Shown: positions 1 through 8,606, counted from the stretch's first letter. The stretch: 64,000 nt of DNA from JAGTVG01 sp964543195 (GCA_964543195.1 CAZIXF010000014.1:33567-97566), one strand, 5' to 3'. Program-made: numbers and translations. Notes: generated by a model from the sequence alone, not told the origin.

Positions 1-1110
1 TTCCCTTCCTGCCGCATTCCTGTCGGCTGCGCTTTCTGAATCCGGCCTGATCAGGATATGACTTGCTCTTGCATGATACACAGTATCATCAACCACGCCG
101 GATATCTTATGTACAATAAAGTTCCCGCCCTGTAAATAAGGACCGATGATATCTCCCTTTTCGAGTTCCCGGTATTGATCTCTGAGCCTCAAAGGAAGCT
201 GACCGATATTATAGGTGCCGAATGGACGGTCCCCGTCGGTATTGATCCGGGCATAGATCGAGTCATCGTTTACCTGCCGGAGTTGCTCTGTAAGTTCCTC
301 AATCTCCTGACGGGTGTAAAGGGTATCCCCGGAGGAGGGAGTGATCGGGAAGGATACATAATTCAGCGTTCTGCCGTCTTCTAATATATATTCATTTTCA
401 TGTTCCCGGAGATAAGCCCTCAGGTCACTTTCAGCCACTTCAACGAGCGTATCACTTACCGTATAATAGGGCACATATAAATATTCGACCTCGGCTGTGG
501 TGTTTTCCAGCCGATATTGTGTTCTGGCTTCGGCCGTGGTAACAAAATTTGATTTTACAATGAGGTTATCGTATTTCATTCGCAGCCTGGAGGGTTCAAG
601 ATTGCTTTCAAAAAGATACCATCCGGCCTGCTGCTGGGGGTTCATCTGGTCAATGTTCTGAAGAAAGGTTACGATCTGTTCACGGTTGAATTCACCGGTT
701 TCAGGATTGGTGAAGGCCTGTACGAGATCGGGATGGATATTATTTCCCTGTACCATGTCGACCAGTTCTTCTTCGGTAATCTCGAGACCGAGTTTTTCAT
801 ATTGTTTCTGAAAGGCTTTTTTTACGATCAGATAATCCCAGGCCTGTTGACGGATTGAGATCATATCGGACTCGGTGGGATTTCTGCCGAAATTGAGGGT
901 ATAATTATACTTCAACTCTTCAATCTGCTGAAGGTATTCTTCCCGGGGAATTTCTTCACCGGCAATTTCACCTACTGTGTTCTTGCCTTTACCCAGGATC
1001 ACTGAATTCGGACCCAGTATATCACCCCCTATAAGGAATAAAATCAATCCAAAAGCGATAATACCAACTGCTAATCCTGTCTTTTCCCGTATTTTACTTA
1101 TTAGTGCCAT
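1..1110 (-). CDS. SurA/PpiD-like peptidylprolyl isomerase, 3' part missing
   Basis: The first 370 residues are present; the C-terminal part lies beyond the left edge. The start MALISKIREK is followed by one hydrophobic anchor (about residues 12-28), then a SurA-N/PpiD-type chaperone region (about 35-240), and the reading ends just inside a parvulin-type rotamase domain (HARASHILI, about 350-358). The family folds outer-membrane proteins in the periplasm while anchored in the inner membrane. It lies 77 bp downstream of the CNNM gene on the same strand, so it probably belongs to the same envelope cluster. Family assignment is firm; the exact paralogue (PpiD or another parvulin) cannot be told without the C-terminus, which normally carries one or two more rotamase domains in this phylum. 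Confidence 0.88.
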   Translation of the reverse strand, partial: MALISKIREKTGLAVGIIAFGLILFLIGGDILGPNSVILGKGKNTVGEIAGEEIPREEYLQQIEELKYNYTLNFGRNPTESDMISIRQQAWDYLIVKKAFQKQYEKLGLEITEEELVDMVQGNNIHPDLVQAFTNPETGEFNREQIVTFLQNIDQMNPQQQAGWYLFESNLEPSRLRMKYDNLIVKSNFVTTAEARTQYRLENTTAEVEYLYVPYYTVSDTLVEVAESDLRAYLREHENEYILEDGRTLNYVSFPITPSSGDTLYTRQEIEELTEQLRQVNDDSIYARINTDGDRPFGTYNIGQLPLRLRDQYRELEKGDIIGPYLQGGNFIVHKISGVVDDTVYHARASHILIRPDSESAADRNAAGRE

Positions 1111-1187
1111 TATTTAATAGTTAAGAGGCGCAAAAATAAATAGTATTGCATTAAACTCAAAATCTCTCTGCCTCAATGAATTCCATT

Positions 1188-2468
1188 TTATGCCGCATCG
1201 GACTCCATGATGGTGAACTTCACCAGGTTTATCCGGTTTTCCTCGATAGATACTACATGAAATTTGAATGGTTTTATGATAATATCCTGGTTGAGATAGG
1301 GAATATCTTCGGTAACCGATAGGATAAATCCGCCAAGCGTATCATATTCACCCCGGGGAATATTCCAGCCGTATTTTTCATTCAGATAGTCAATCTCATG
1401 GCGGGCACTCAAAAGATAGGTATGATCATCGATCTGATGTTCGACAAGGTCCTGTTCGTCATACTCATCTTCAATTTCCCCGAAAATTTCTTCAATGATG
1501 TCTTCTATGGTAACGATCCCGGATGTGCCACCAAATTCATCGACGACCAAAGCCAGGCTTTTCCTTTCGGTGATAAACTGGACAAGCAACTCATTCGCAG
1601 GCATGGTTTCCGGTACGATTATGATCGGTGTCAGGATTTTGGAGAGATCACCGGGTTTTTTGAACAGATCCAGCGAATGACAGTATCCGATAATTTCATC
1701 GATGGAGTCTTTGTATACCAGTATCTTGGAATGGCCGCTTTCCATAAATTCTTTTTTAAGAATCTCTATGTTATCGTTGATGTCTACTGCAATGATCTCA
1801 GGACGCGGGATCATACATTCCCTTATTTTTACCGTCTTGAACTCCAGTGCATTATTGAAAATTTTGGTGTCTACGTCGAATACCCGGTCGGTTTTTTCTT
1901 CAATGATCTTACTTTTAATGAAATTATTGAGATCGGTTAATCCGAAAACAGGTTCATCCTCTTTGAATTTAAGACGCAATGCTTTTATGATGATAAATTT
2001 AGAAACATTTACAACCACATAAACGACAGGATATAAAAGGATGTATATAATCCAGATGGGGATAGCCAGGATCTTCAGCATCTGGTTGGGATTGATCAGG
2101 AAAATGCTTTTCGGAATAAATTCAGCGGTAAGCAATACGATCAGAGTGGCCATTACTGTTTGAAGCATAAAAATCACGGTCTGGTTATTCAGTATCTCCG
2201 GCAGATTTGTGGCCAGCATGGGTTCGATCAGGTTGGCCATAAAAATACCATATACCACCAGTGATATGGTATTCCCGATCAATGTGGTGCCGATAAAATG
2301 AGAAGGATTTTTAGTCAATTTTGATATGATCTTACCGGATAAATAACCTTTCCCCTTGTCCAGTTCGATGCGTAATTTATCAGAAGAAACAAATGCTATT
2401 TCAGTACCCGAAAAAAAACCTGAAAAGACAAGTGATATGATAATGGCCGACCATGTTGAATTTTCCAT
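1188..2468 (-). CDS. CNNM/CBS-domain membrane protein (hemolysin C / CorC family)
   Basis: The 426-residue protein begins with a DUF21/CNNM membrane domain (about 1-190, opening with GFFSGTEIAFVSS and several transmembrane segments), followed by a CBS pair (about 205-330, MIPRPEI then VDEFGGTSGIVTIEDIIEEI) and a C-terminal CorC_HlyC transporter-associated domain. Relatives are linked to magnesium or cation efflux, and the gliding-associated GldE of flavobacteria is a member of the same family; nothing here shows which role applies. It starts 9 bp after the stop of the small membrane protein gene and so is almost certainly cotranscribed with lptC. Length is normal for the family. Family call firm, substrate unknown. 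Confidence 0.9.
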   Translation of the reverse strand: MENSTWSAIIISLVFSGFFSGTEIAFVSSDKLRIELDKGKGYLSGKIISKLTKNPSHFIGTTLIGNTISLVVYGIFMANLIEPMLATNLPEILNNQTVIFMLQTVMATLIVLLTAEFIPKSIFLINPNQMLKILAIPIWIIYILLYPVVYVVVNVSKFIIIKALRLKFKEDEPVFGLTDLNNFIKSKIIEEKTDRVFDVDTKIFNNALEFKTVKIRECMIPRPEIIAVDINDNIEILKKEFMESGHSKILVYKDSIDEIIGYCHSLDLFKKPGDLSKILTPIIIVPETMPANELLVQFITERKSLALVVDEFGGTSGIVTIEDIIEEIFGEIEDEYDEQDLVEHQIDDHTYLLSARHEIDYLNEKYGWNIPRGEYDTLGGFILSVTEDIPYLNQDIIIKPFKFHVVSIEENRINLVKFTIMESDAA

Positions 2469-2477
2469 TAATATATT

Positions 2478-2651
2478 TTAGGATCCCTGTTTATTCTTTC
2501 CTTTTCTGAATGCATAAATGAGAAATAATACAAAGCTAATCATGAAAATCCAATAGGATTCATGGAAACCTACTGTAAATGACTGATGTACGGCTATTAT
2601 GAAAGTCGAGACGATCAAAGCAAACAATATGGTGTCAGTTATCTTTTTCAT
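2478..2651 (-). CDS. small two-helix membrane protein
   Basis: A 57-residue protein starting MKKITDTILF. It has two hydrophobic stretches (about 7-22 and 33-48) and a basic tail. I chose the start at 2651 because the reading frame upstream of it only runs antiparallel to nothing: it lies inside lptC, whose last 17 bases overlap this start, a usual coupling arrangement. A longer reading of the frame into lptC would have no hydrophobic or conserved features. It sits between lptC and the CNNM gene with short gaps on both sides, so it is expressed with them. No function recognised; similar short membrane proteins are common beside lptC in this phylum. Confidence 0.62.
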   Translation of the reverse strand: MKKITDTILFALIVSTFIIAVHQSFTVGFHESYWIFMISFVLFLIYAFRKGKNKQGS

Positions 2652-3180
2652 CCAGTGTAATTGTTCCTCTGGCATCTGATATACTCCACCACGTAAAATC
2701 CTGACTGGCTTCCAGTCCCTCTCCCATGATAATCTCATCTTCGGTCTGAATACTGACAAACTTATTGGTATAAACGATCTCTTTTTTAGGATCCCAGTAT
2801 AATTCTTCCGTATGCAGTTCGTCACTACTTTCCAGGTTTTTAACGATCACGTTTCCAAGTGCCCGCCACTTGTTTTCATTGGCATAGAAATAACAATAAT
2901 TGGCCTCCAGGGTGGTGGATACGCTTCCATCTTTTTCATAGAATTCCAGATATATACCATTGGGGAACTGCCGGTCCTTATTTTCAAATTCTTCCTGTTT
3001 GGGTGTAACCAGTTTCAGCTTGACCGTGGCCGAATCGCTGTAGTAGGTAACCAGGTCATTCAGTTCATAGACAGGCCCTTCGTATAAGGTAAGCTCTTCG
3101 GCTTTTCTAATCTCTGTGCAACTATGGAAGAAAAGCCCGGCGAAAAGGAAAATAAAGATATGATTTTTTAGATCGATCAT
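2635..3180 (-). CDS. lptC: LPS export protein LptC, lipoprotein form
   Basis: The 181-residue protein starts MIDLKNHIFI and has a lipoprotein signal ending FFHSC (Cys at residue 21), followed by a beta-rich LptC domain to the end (TEELYWDPKKEIVYTN is typical of the repeat). LptC takes lipopolysaccharide from the LptB2FG extractor and passes it to the periplasmic bridge. In this phylum it is often a lipoprotein instead of a single-pass membrane protein. The frame is open for 26 more codons upstream, but the start at 3180 puts the signal peptide at the N-terminus and is preferred. lptB itself is encoded about 23 kb away. Confidence 0.82.
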   Translation of the reverse strand: MIDLKNHIFIFLFAGLFFHSCTEIRKAEELTLYEGPVYELNDLVTYYSDSATVKLKLVTPKQEEFENKDRQFPNGIYLEFYEKDGSVSTTLEANYCYFYANENKWRALGNVIVKNLESSDELHTEELYWDPKKEIVYTNKFVSIQTEDEIIMGEGLEASQDFTWWSISDARGTITLDEKDN

Positions 3181-3253
3181 TTTATATTTACGGGCACTTG
3201 CTTCAAAAGCCGAATTAAAGACGGCCTGGTTTCTCAATAGTTCAAATAAAGAA

Positions 3254-3324
3254 ATCAATCGTTGAGAAGAAATAATTCATTTTGAAACTGGCTTCTTACT
3301 GATTATTTCACCTCAGCGATTGAT
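3254..3324. repeat. imperfect inverted repeat between TPR gene and lptC
   Basis: Two 13-base arms (3254-3266 and 3312-3324) are complementary at 12 of 13 positions, separated by 45 bases. The structure lies in the 199-bp gap between the TPR protein gene and lptC, both on the minus strand. It could be an RNA hairpin that shapes expression or decay within the cluster, or a protein-binding dyad. No U-run follows, so it is not a classical terminator. Confidence 0.35.
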
Positions 3325-3379
3325 CTGAAAAATGGCATTGGTCTATGGGGTTCGTGTATTACCCGGTTCCTGATCTCAA

Positions 3380-4687
3380 TTAATCCCTTCGCCTGATGGT
3401 AGCGGTTTCATTTATCCAGCAGTCTACGGTTATCTTTTCACCCACTTCCATATTATATGTGAAAATAGTTTCCATGGTGGGGAATTGTTCCCTGGCTTTT
3501 CGCATGGCGTCCTGGTTACCGGCTTTACTGTACATCTCATAGGCAGCAAAAAATACCGCCCGGTCTTTTACCTCGTTTTGCCCTTGTTTGCATTCCTGAT
3601 AACTTGTAAAATAAAGATTACCGATAAAATTATAGGCTTCTTTTTTACCTGGATCGGCCTCCAGTGCCTTGTAGGCCATTTGCCTGGCTTTTACCTTATT
3701 GGCCAGTGTATTGTAAATATTGGCCTGATTGAGGTATAGTTCAGCCTGCTTGATATTTTCTTCAGTCAGTTCAATAGCTGTATTATAGAATTCAAGGGCT
3801 GTTTCATAATCTTTGTTCAGATAGGAACGGTCGGCTATCAGTTTGGCCATTCCATAATTGGGTTCCTTATCGAAAATTATTCTTACCGCTTCCAGGAAAA
3901 TAGGTTCATCCAGGCATTTTCCTGCAAAGGCCAGTTTAAATATGTTTTTGGCAAGATCCAGATCATCCGGATTCGCCTTAAGTTTCGATCCCAGGTTATT
4001 CTGAATGAAGTTGCAGTCCACCTTAATGGTGGCTGCAAGTAATTTATCGATATTGTCGCTGATCTTACTCAGTCTTTCATTGTTTTTACCCAGGTTTTTT
4101 TTAGTGGTAATTACACCAATGATCTGATCGTATACACTCAATACCTGATCATCACTGATGTCTCCGCCAGTCAGTTTATACCGGCGAACTATATCCATAT
4201 AGGCCAGCAGGTTCTGATCCCACACGTTTTCTTCATTCAACTCAAATGTTTTCTTAAACATTTGATAAAGATCACCATATCGATCCTGATCACCCTTGAA
4301 GAATCCATATGCCGTGTACGCTTTACGGTTCATGACGGCAGCCTCTTCATTAAAGTATTTGATTCTGAGGTCATACATCATCAGCGTGGAATCTTGATAG
4401 ATCCTCTTCAGTTCCGGGTCCTTGGCTGTTTCAGCCAGGCTTTCATATATTTTTGCGCCGTTAATGTAAATCGATTCGTTAAGGTCAGGTACATTGGTAA
4501 GTAACCACTGCAGGTGCGGAGTCGATCTTTCGTATTGTCCCAGTTTGAACATGTCGGAATACAATACAATTTTTTCATTTGTCTTAATGCTGTCGCTTTC
4601 GTTGTCCGGAAAATTCCAACCTTGCTGCGCAAACGAACTTACCATTCCGCTTATTAAGAAACCTAATGTCAGAATTTTAAATTTCAT
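3380..4687 (-). CDS. exported TPR-repeat protein
   Basis: A 435-residue protein with a signal peptide (cleavage near SSFAQQG, residue 20) and tetratricopeptide-like repeats throughout, clearest at about 280-400 (AKLIADRSYLNKDYETALEFY; LNQANIYNTLANKVKARQMA; GKKEAYNFIGNLYF). TPR proteins are scaffolds for protein-protein contact; this one would act in the periplasm. It follows the FadL-like barrel gene by 11 bp and the pair sits with coaX and lptC, an arrangement that recurs in Bacteroidota, which suggests a shared envelope role for barrel and TPR protein. No enzymatic motif is visible. Specific function unknown. Confidence 0.8.
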   Translation of the reverse strand: MKFKILTLGFLISGMVSSFAQQGWNFPDNESDSIKTNEKIVLYSDMFKLGQYERSTPHLQWLLTNVPDLNESIYINGAKIYESLAETAKDPELKRIYQDSTLMMYDLRIKYFNEEAAVMNRKAYTAYGFFKGDQDRYGDLYQMFKKTFELNEENVWDQNLLAYMDIVRRYKLTGGDISDDQVLSVYDQIIGVITTKKNLGKNNERLSKISDNIDKLLAATIKVDCNFIQNNLGSKLKANPDDLDLAKNIFKLAFAGKCLDEPIFLEAVRIIFDKEPNYGMAKLIADRSYLNKDYETALEFYNTAIELTEENIKQAELYLNQANIYNTLANKVKARQMAYKALEADPGKKEAYNFIGNLYFTSYQECKQGQNEVKDRAVFFAAYEMYSKAGNQDAMRKAREQFPTMETIFTYNMEVGEKITVDCWINETATIRRRD

Positions 4688-4698
4688 GATAATCCAAA

Positions 4699-5982
4699 TT
4701 ATTCAATTTTTCTTCTATAAAACCATATGTCATTTATTGTCAATCCAAGTGACACTCTGAAATATTTTTCAGTAATTGCCAGTTCTCCTTCTCTCGACCT
4801 TTGCCCATACTGTAAACTGATGGAGACAAGAGAGGGCGAATTTATATTAATAACGGGCAAAGATACACCAAAATTTATACCAAAATCATATATCTGGTTA
4901 TTATTTAGCTCGTAAGGTGTTAATTCATAGGACATTCCGGCCCTGTAAATAATTCTTCTGAAGTAGCTGGAAACGGATGTCGCTTCCGGGATATGTTCAA
5001 TGCCAAAGGCCGTTCTGTAACTTTTTGCCAGATTTTTATTCTGATCATCGAAGCTTGAATACCGGTTCCAGTCCTGCACGATGGCGTCTGCCGAAATCAG
5101 CCATTTTGTGCCCCTGGCATAGGAGATACCCACGCCGTATTTTGCCGGGAGTTGGATGTTCCCTTTCACATCATTAAAAACAGTATCCGTGGTTATGGCC
5201 AGGTCACCTCCCTTTTGACGGCGTTCCAGTCTTTTTTCCCGGGTTGCCCCGATTTGGGAAGGAAGTTCATAAATCCCACCCAGGAAAAGCTGTGACTCTT
5301 CTCCCAGCCGAAGATTATAAGCAAGCCCGAAACTGACATTAAAATCATTGACCTTTGTTCTTTCAAACAATGCCGTAGCATAGGAAGTAGTCGTATCGAT
5401 TTCAAATATGGTTTCATCGACTCTCGATCCGAACAGATAGGATACTTTCACTCCAAGGGCGAGTGATCTGAAAAGATTAATGCCGTTAGACCAGAATACG
5501 GAGTTGTATCCGCCATTTCCTTTTAAATTGAGAGTGGCCTCTTCTTCAATACCATTGATCCGCTCATTAGTGATTATGTTATAATTGACATAACTATAAG
5601 GGGCAAGTCCGATCCCGCTGGATATCAGGGATTGGCGGATGGGAAAGGCAAGCGCAAGATAATTCAGGTTCCCGGCTCCGTTGAACTGCCTCGCCGTATC
5701 CTGGGAAATGGTTCTCCTCTCGCCCGTAAAGCCTACTTCGAAGGAGGTAAAGTAACTCCGTATGCCCAACATGGCAGGATTGATAAAATTAAAATTCTTG
5801 TTACTGGGATAAGCTATAGTACTGCCCCCCATACCCATATTCGAAACAAGCTGTGGATGCACCACATCACCCAGTCCAATGAACGTATAAGGAGACTGGC
5901 CTGTTTGTGCTGAAGAGACCGAACCGGTAAGCATCAAACAGCCCAAAAGAAAAACCTTAATTCTGCTTCTTGTTGAAAACAT
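4699..5982 (-). CDS. outer-membrane beta-barrel protein, FadL/PorV-like
   Basis: The 427-residue protein has a signal peptide (cleavage near SVSSAQTG, about residue 25) and an N-terminal segment rich in Gly and Asn (MGMGGSTIAYP...NFINPAML) typical of the FadL/PorV-like 14-stranded barrels of this phylum, then alternating amphipathic strands to a C-terminal strand. Such proteins admit hydrophobic compounds or act as secretion accessories. The start overlaps the end of coaX by 26 bases, and the TPR gene follows 11 bp downstream. The substrate is unknown. Confidence 0.8.
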   Translation of the reverse strand: MFSTRSRIKVFLLGCLMLTGSVSSAQTGQSPYTFIGLGDVVHPQLVSNMGMGGSTIAYPSNKNFNFINPAMLGIRSYFTSFEVGFTGERRTISQDTARQFNGAGNLNYLALAFPIRQSLISSGIGLAPYSYVNYNIITNERINGIEEEATLNLKGNGGYNSVFWSNGINLFRSLALGVKVSYLFGSRVDETIFEIDTTTSYATALFERTKVNDFNVSFGLAYNLRLGEESQLFLGGIYELPSQIGATREKRLERRQKGGDLAITTDTVFNDVKGNIQLPAKYGVGISYARGTKWLISADAIVQDWNRYSSFDDQNKNLAKSYRTAFGIEHIPEATSVSSYFRRIIYRAGMSYELTPYELNNNQIYDFGINFGVSLPVININSPSLVSISLQYGQRSREGELAITEKYFRVSLGLTINDIWFYRRKIE

Positions 5983-6676
5983 ATATATAATAAACCCCTA
6001 GTAAAACCAGATTGGGGACTGCAAAGATGGAATCTTTTATTTTACTTTCAAAAAATTTAGCCGTCCCACCCGACAAAATCACCCTTAAATTCTTATTTAC
6101 CAATGAATAACGATTAATTATTCCCGATATTTCCTCAATAGTTCCGTTAATCACCCCGCTTTTAATTGAATCCTCCGTGGTAGAACCGGTCAATTCGGGA
6201 TGACCGTCAAACTCAACCCGGGGAAGGTGGGCCGTAAATTGATGAAGTGCCTTGAAACGCATATCGATCCCCGGAGAAATGCCGCCACCGTGATAAATAC
6301 CTGATGCATCGATAAAATCATAGGTTATACATGTACCTGCATCGATGACCAGGGAATTATGACCCGGGTTCAGCTTCCGGGCACCAGCCGTCAATGCGAT
6401 CCTGTCGATGCCCAGCGTCCGGGGTGTTTTATACGCCAGGGTAAACGGAAGAGGGGTTTCGTGCGTGATCAGAAAGGAGCTAAAAGGAAAAAGATCCTTT
6501 TTGATCGTGTCCGGTGGGAAATTAACCGAACTGATGATCACCTGACGGGGTTTTAATGACCGCACTTCATTTATGAGATCCGTGTAAGCCTGTTTCTCGG
6601 AAATTTTAACTAATTTACCTTTTTGAAACAGGCCGATTTTCGTACTCGTGTTTCCTGAATCTATGGCAACTATCAT
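5957..6676 (-). CDS. coaX: type III pantothenate kinase
   Basis: The 239-residue enzyme phosphorylates pantothenate in the first step of coenzyme A synthesis. It has the ASKHA-fold motifs DSGNTSTKIG (residues 5-14), GIDRIALTAGA (about 90) and DAGTCITYDF (about 111-120). The start at 6676 (MIVAIDSGNT) matches the family; nine further in-frame codons upstream add nothing conserved. Type III enzymes need a monovalent cation and resist feedback by CoA. The gene heads the minus-strand envelope cluster; its 3' end overlaps the barrel-protein start. Confidence 0.95.
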   Translation of the reverse strand: MIVAIDSGNTSTKIGLFQKGKLVKISEKQAYTDLINEVRSLKPRQVIISSVNFPPDTIKKDLFPFSSFLITHETPLPFTLAYKTPRTLGIDRIALTAGARKLNPGHNSLVIDAGTCITYDFIDASGIYHGGGISPGIDMRFKALHQFTAHLPRVEFDGHPELTGSTTEDSIKSGVINGTIEEISGIINRYSLVNKNLRVILSGGTAKFFESKIKDSIFAVPNLVLLGVYYIYVFNKKQN

Positions 6677-6722
6677 AGGTTGACGATCTTTTACATAATA
6701 CAAATATTGACAATTTTAACCT

Positions 6723-7073
6723 GTTGTGTGAATTAGATAATTAAAAACTACTAAGCAACTAACTGAAAACAATTGAATATCAGGTAGTTATATATTTCTG
6801 ATGTTCGGTCCCAGACCGCGTTAACTTAGTGGTCCCATAGTGATTTGGTGATTTGGTGATTTGGCGATTTGATGATTTGATGATTTGATGATTTGGTGAT
6901 TTGATGGCCAAAAGTACTTTGGTTCTCCGTTACTTAGTAACCTTCGTGGCTAAAATATAATGATTAAATGCCACAAAGTCTCGAAAATACCAGGATACAC
7001 CGGGAAAGAAAATGATAAATAATTAATAATCAGCATGTTAAAAGATAATGAGACGTATGATAATTTACACAAC
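6723..7073. mobile_element. MITE-like element, copy 1 (with internal expansion)
   Basis: This 351-bp stretch fills most of the gap between coaX and anmK. Its first 27 bases and its last 131 bases match, at roughly nine of ten positions by eye, the 184-bp element at 62296-62479, in the same orientation. The ends form an inverted repeat: gttgtgtgaat at 6723-6733 and, reversed, gttgtgtaaat ending at 7073 (10 of 11). The middle (about 6750-6942) is extra compared with copy 2 and contains an octamer array. There is no open frame inside and no clear target-site duplication. A non-autonomous transposable element or a structured dispersed repeat are both possible. Confidence 0.55.
6841..6904. repeat. 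tandem octamer array TGATTTGR x8
   Basis: Eight exactly contiguous 8-bp units: TGATTTGG three times, CGATTTGA, TGATTTGA twice, TGATTTGG, TGATTTGA. It lies within the extra segment of MITE copy 1, upstream of anmK. The same octamer recurs downstream of anmK at 8270. It is non-coding in either direction as far as I can see; the length suggests slippage growth. Confidence 0.85.
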
Positions 7074-7091
7074 GAGTAATTTTATTTTTAA

Positions 7092-8177
7092 ATGGGCAGA
7101 AATACAGTAATAGGAATTATGTCAGGCACCTCTGTGGATGGCCTTGACATGGTGGCCGTGGAATTTACCAAACCGGGTGATCAATGGAAATATGACATGG
7201 TCAAAAGCCAATCGTACGATTATCCGGAAACCTTGCGCAAAAAACTTATCGATTGTATAGGTTTTTCAGGCAGGGACCTGATCATGCTGGATCATGAACT
7301 GGGATTGTTTATCGCGGATAGGGTAAATGATTTCTGCAGGAATGAAAAGTTTTCAGCTTCACTGATATCTTCCCATGGTCATACTGTATTCCATCAACCG
7401 GAAAAAGGGGTCACTACACAGATAGGAGACGGGGAGGTGATCAGTTTGCACACCGGCATCACCACCCTAAGTGATTTCAGAAAAAAAGATGTACTGAAAG
7501 GAGGGCAGGGAGCTCCATTGGTTCCTGTTGGAGATAAATTATTGTTTCATGATTATGAATTCTGCCTTAATATTGGCGGTTTTTCCAATATTTCCTTTGA
7601 TAACAGGGGGGGACAACGGATTGCATTCGACATATGTGCAGCCAATATAGTGCTGAATCATCTGGCCCGCAAAGCGGGAGTGCCATTTGATGATAAGGGC
7701 ATGATCGCCCGTAAGGGGAAACTCATTCCCGGGCTGTTGAAAAAACTGGATCAGCTGGATTATTATGACATGTCCCGGCCAAAATCACTGGGTCTTGAAT
7801 GGGTGCAGGAAAATATCTTTCCACTCCTGGATGAATTTTCAGGATCTATTCCGGATCTGCTCAGAACCTGTACGGTCCATACTGCCGGACAGATCAACAG
7901 GGCCATTGAAAAAGAAGTGAAAGCCAGGCAATCTGAGAAAAAACCCGCCGTACTGGTTACAGGCGGAGGGGCTTATAACGACCTCCTGATCGAACTTCTT
8001 CAGCAGGCACCGGGTCAATATCATATCCGGCTTCCCGATAAAACATTGATCGACTATAAGGAAGCCCTGGTTTTCGCCTTCATGGGATTTTTGAGATCAA
8101 AAGGAATGGTCAACATATGGAGCTCGGTTACGGGTGCCCGGGATGATTCGTCGGCAGGTGTGATCCATGAACCCTGA
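7092..8177 (+). CDS. anmK: anhydro-N-acetylmuramic acid kinase
   Basis: The 361-residue enzyme converts 1,6-anhydroMurNAc from peptidoglycan turnover, with ATP, to MurNAc-6-phosphate for recycling. The N-terminal motif GIMSGTSVDGLDMV (8-21) is diagnostic; LNIGGFSNIS (about 157-166) and VTGGGAYNDLL (about 298-308) are the other nucleotide/sugar-binding parts. Length is normal. It stands alone between two repeat-rich gaps, divergent from coaX. No MurQ etherase gene is in the window. Confidence 0.95.
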   Translation: MGRNTVIGIMSGTSVDGLDMVAVEFTKPGDQWKYDMVKSQSYDYPETLRKKLIDCIGFSGRDLIMLDHELGLFIADRVNDFCRNEKFSASLISSHGHTVFHQPEKGVTTQIGDGEVISLHTGITTLSDFRKKDVLKGGQGAPLVPVGDKLLFHDYEFCLNIGGFSNISFDNRGGQRIAFDICAANIVLNHLARKAGVPFDDKGMIARKGKLIPGLLKKLDQLDYYDMSRPKSLGLEWVQENIFPLLDEFSGSIPDLLRTCTVHTAGQINRAIEKEVKARQSEKKPAVLVTGGGAYNDLLIELLQQAPGQYHIRLPDKTLIDYKEALVFAFMGFLRSKGMVNIWSSVTGARDDSSAGVIHEP

Positions 8178-8269
8178 GCCGGCCCGTGTGTTCCGTAATT
8201 ACCGGGAACGTGCGCAAAACCCATTGTATGCTTTAGACAGTGAAGAATTTCCAATCCTGGGGGGCATTG

Positions 8270-8604
8270 TGATTTGGTGATTTGGTGATGGGGTGATGGG
8301 GTGATGGGGAGTTGTGGAGGTGTGGAGGTGTGGAGGTGTGGAGAAATGCAATTAGTTCTGAGTGGCCTGACGAAGGAAGGCAGTATCGACGGTCTTGAGG
8401 ATGGAGGATGGAGGATGGAAGATTGAGGATGGAGGATGGAGGATGGAAGGTGAAAGGTGAAAGGTAGGACCGGAGACGGGGTGTAGGGTGTGAGGTAACC
8501 GCTAATTCCTAACAGCCTAACAGCTAACAGCTACACCCTACACCCTACACCCTAAACCCTAAACCAATGAACCCCTGAACCCCTGAACCACCAACCCCCT
8601 GAAC
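8270..8604. repeat. phased octamer and heptamer arrays, G-rich then C-rich
   Basis: Almost the whole gap after anmK (8178-8606) consists of short arrays. At 8270-8341 there are nine contiguous octamers (TGATTTGG x2, TGATGGGG x3, AGTTGTGG, AGGTGTGG x3). At 8397-8466 there are ten contiguous heptamers (GAGGATG and variants to AAAGGTA). From 8510 the strand turns C-rich: TAACAGC units, TACACCC x3, TAAACCC, then octamers TGAACCCC x2 and variants to about 8604. A perfect 13-bp inverted repeat joins the halves (8479-8491 with 8533-8545). Four runs of at least four G (8259, 8290, 8298, 8306) could form a quadruplex. No gene is visible here. Confidence 0.85.
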
Positions 8605-8606
8605 TT

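Noticed and set aside
2652..2825. Longer start for the small membrane protein
   Set aside because: The extra 58 residues are read from lptC in another frame and are not hydrophobic or conserved; the short start is used.
6723..7073. Complete insertion sequence
   Set aside because: No transposase frame exists inside; only the short element with inverted ends is supported.
8532..8566. Telomere repeat
   Set aside because: TAAACCC-like units number only two after three TACACCC, and the location is inside a circular-type bacterial gene layout; coincidence of slippage is far likelier.
8270..8604. CRISPR or a coding repeat region
   Set aside because: Units are 7 and 8 bp and contiguous; stops occur in all frames through the region, so it is simple-sequence DNA.
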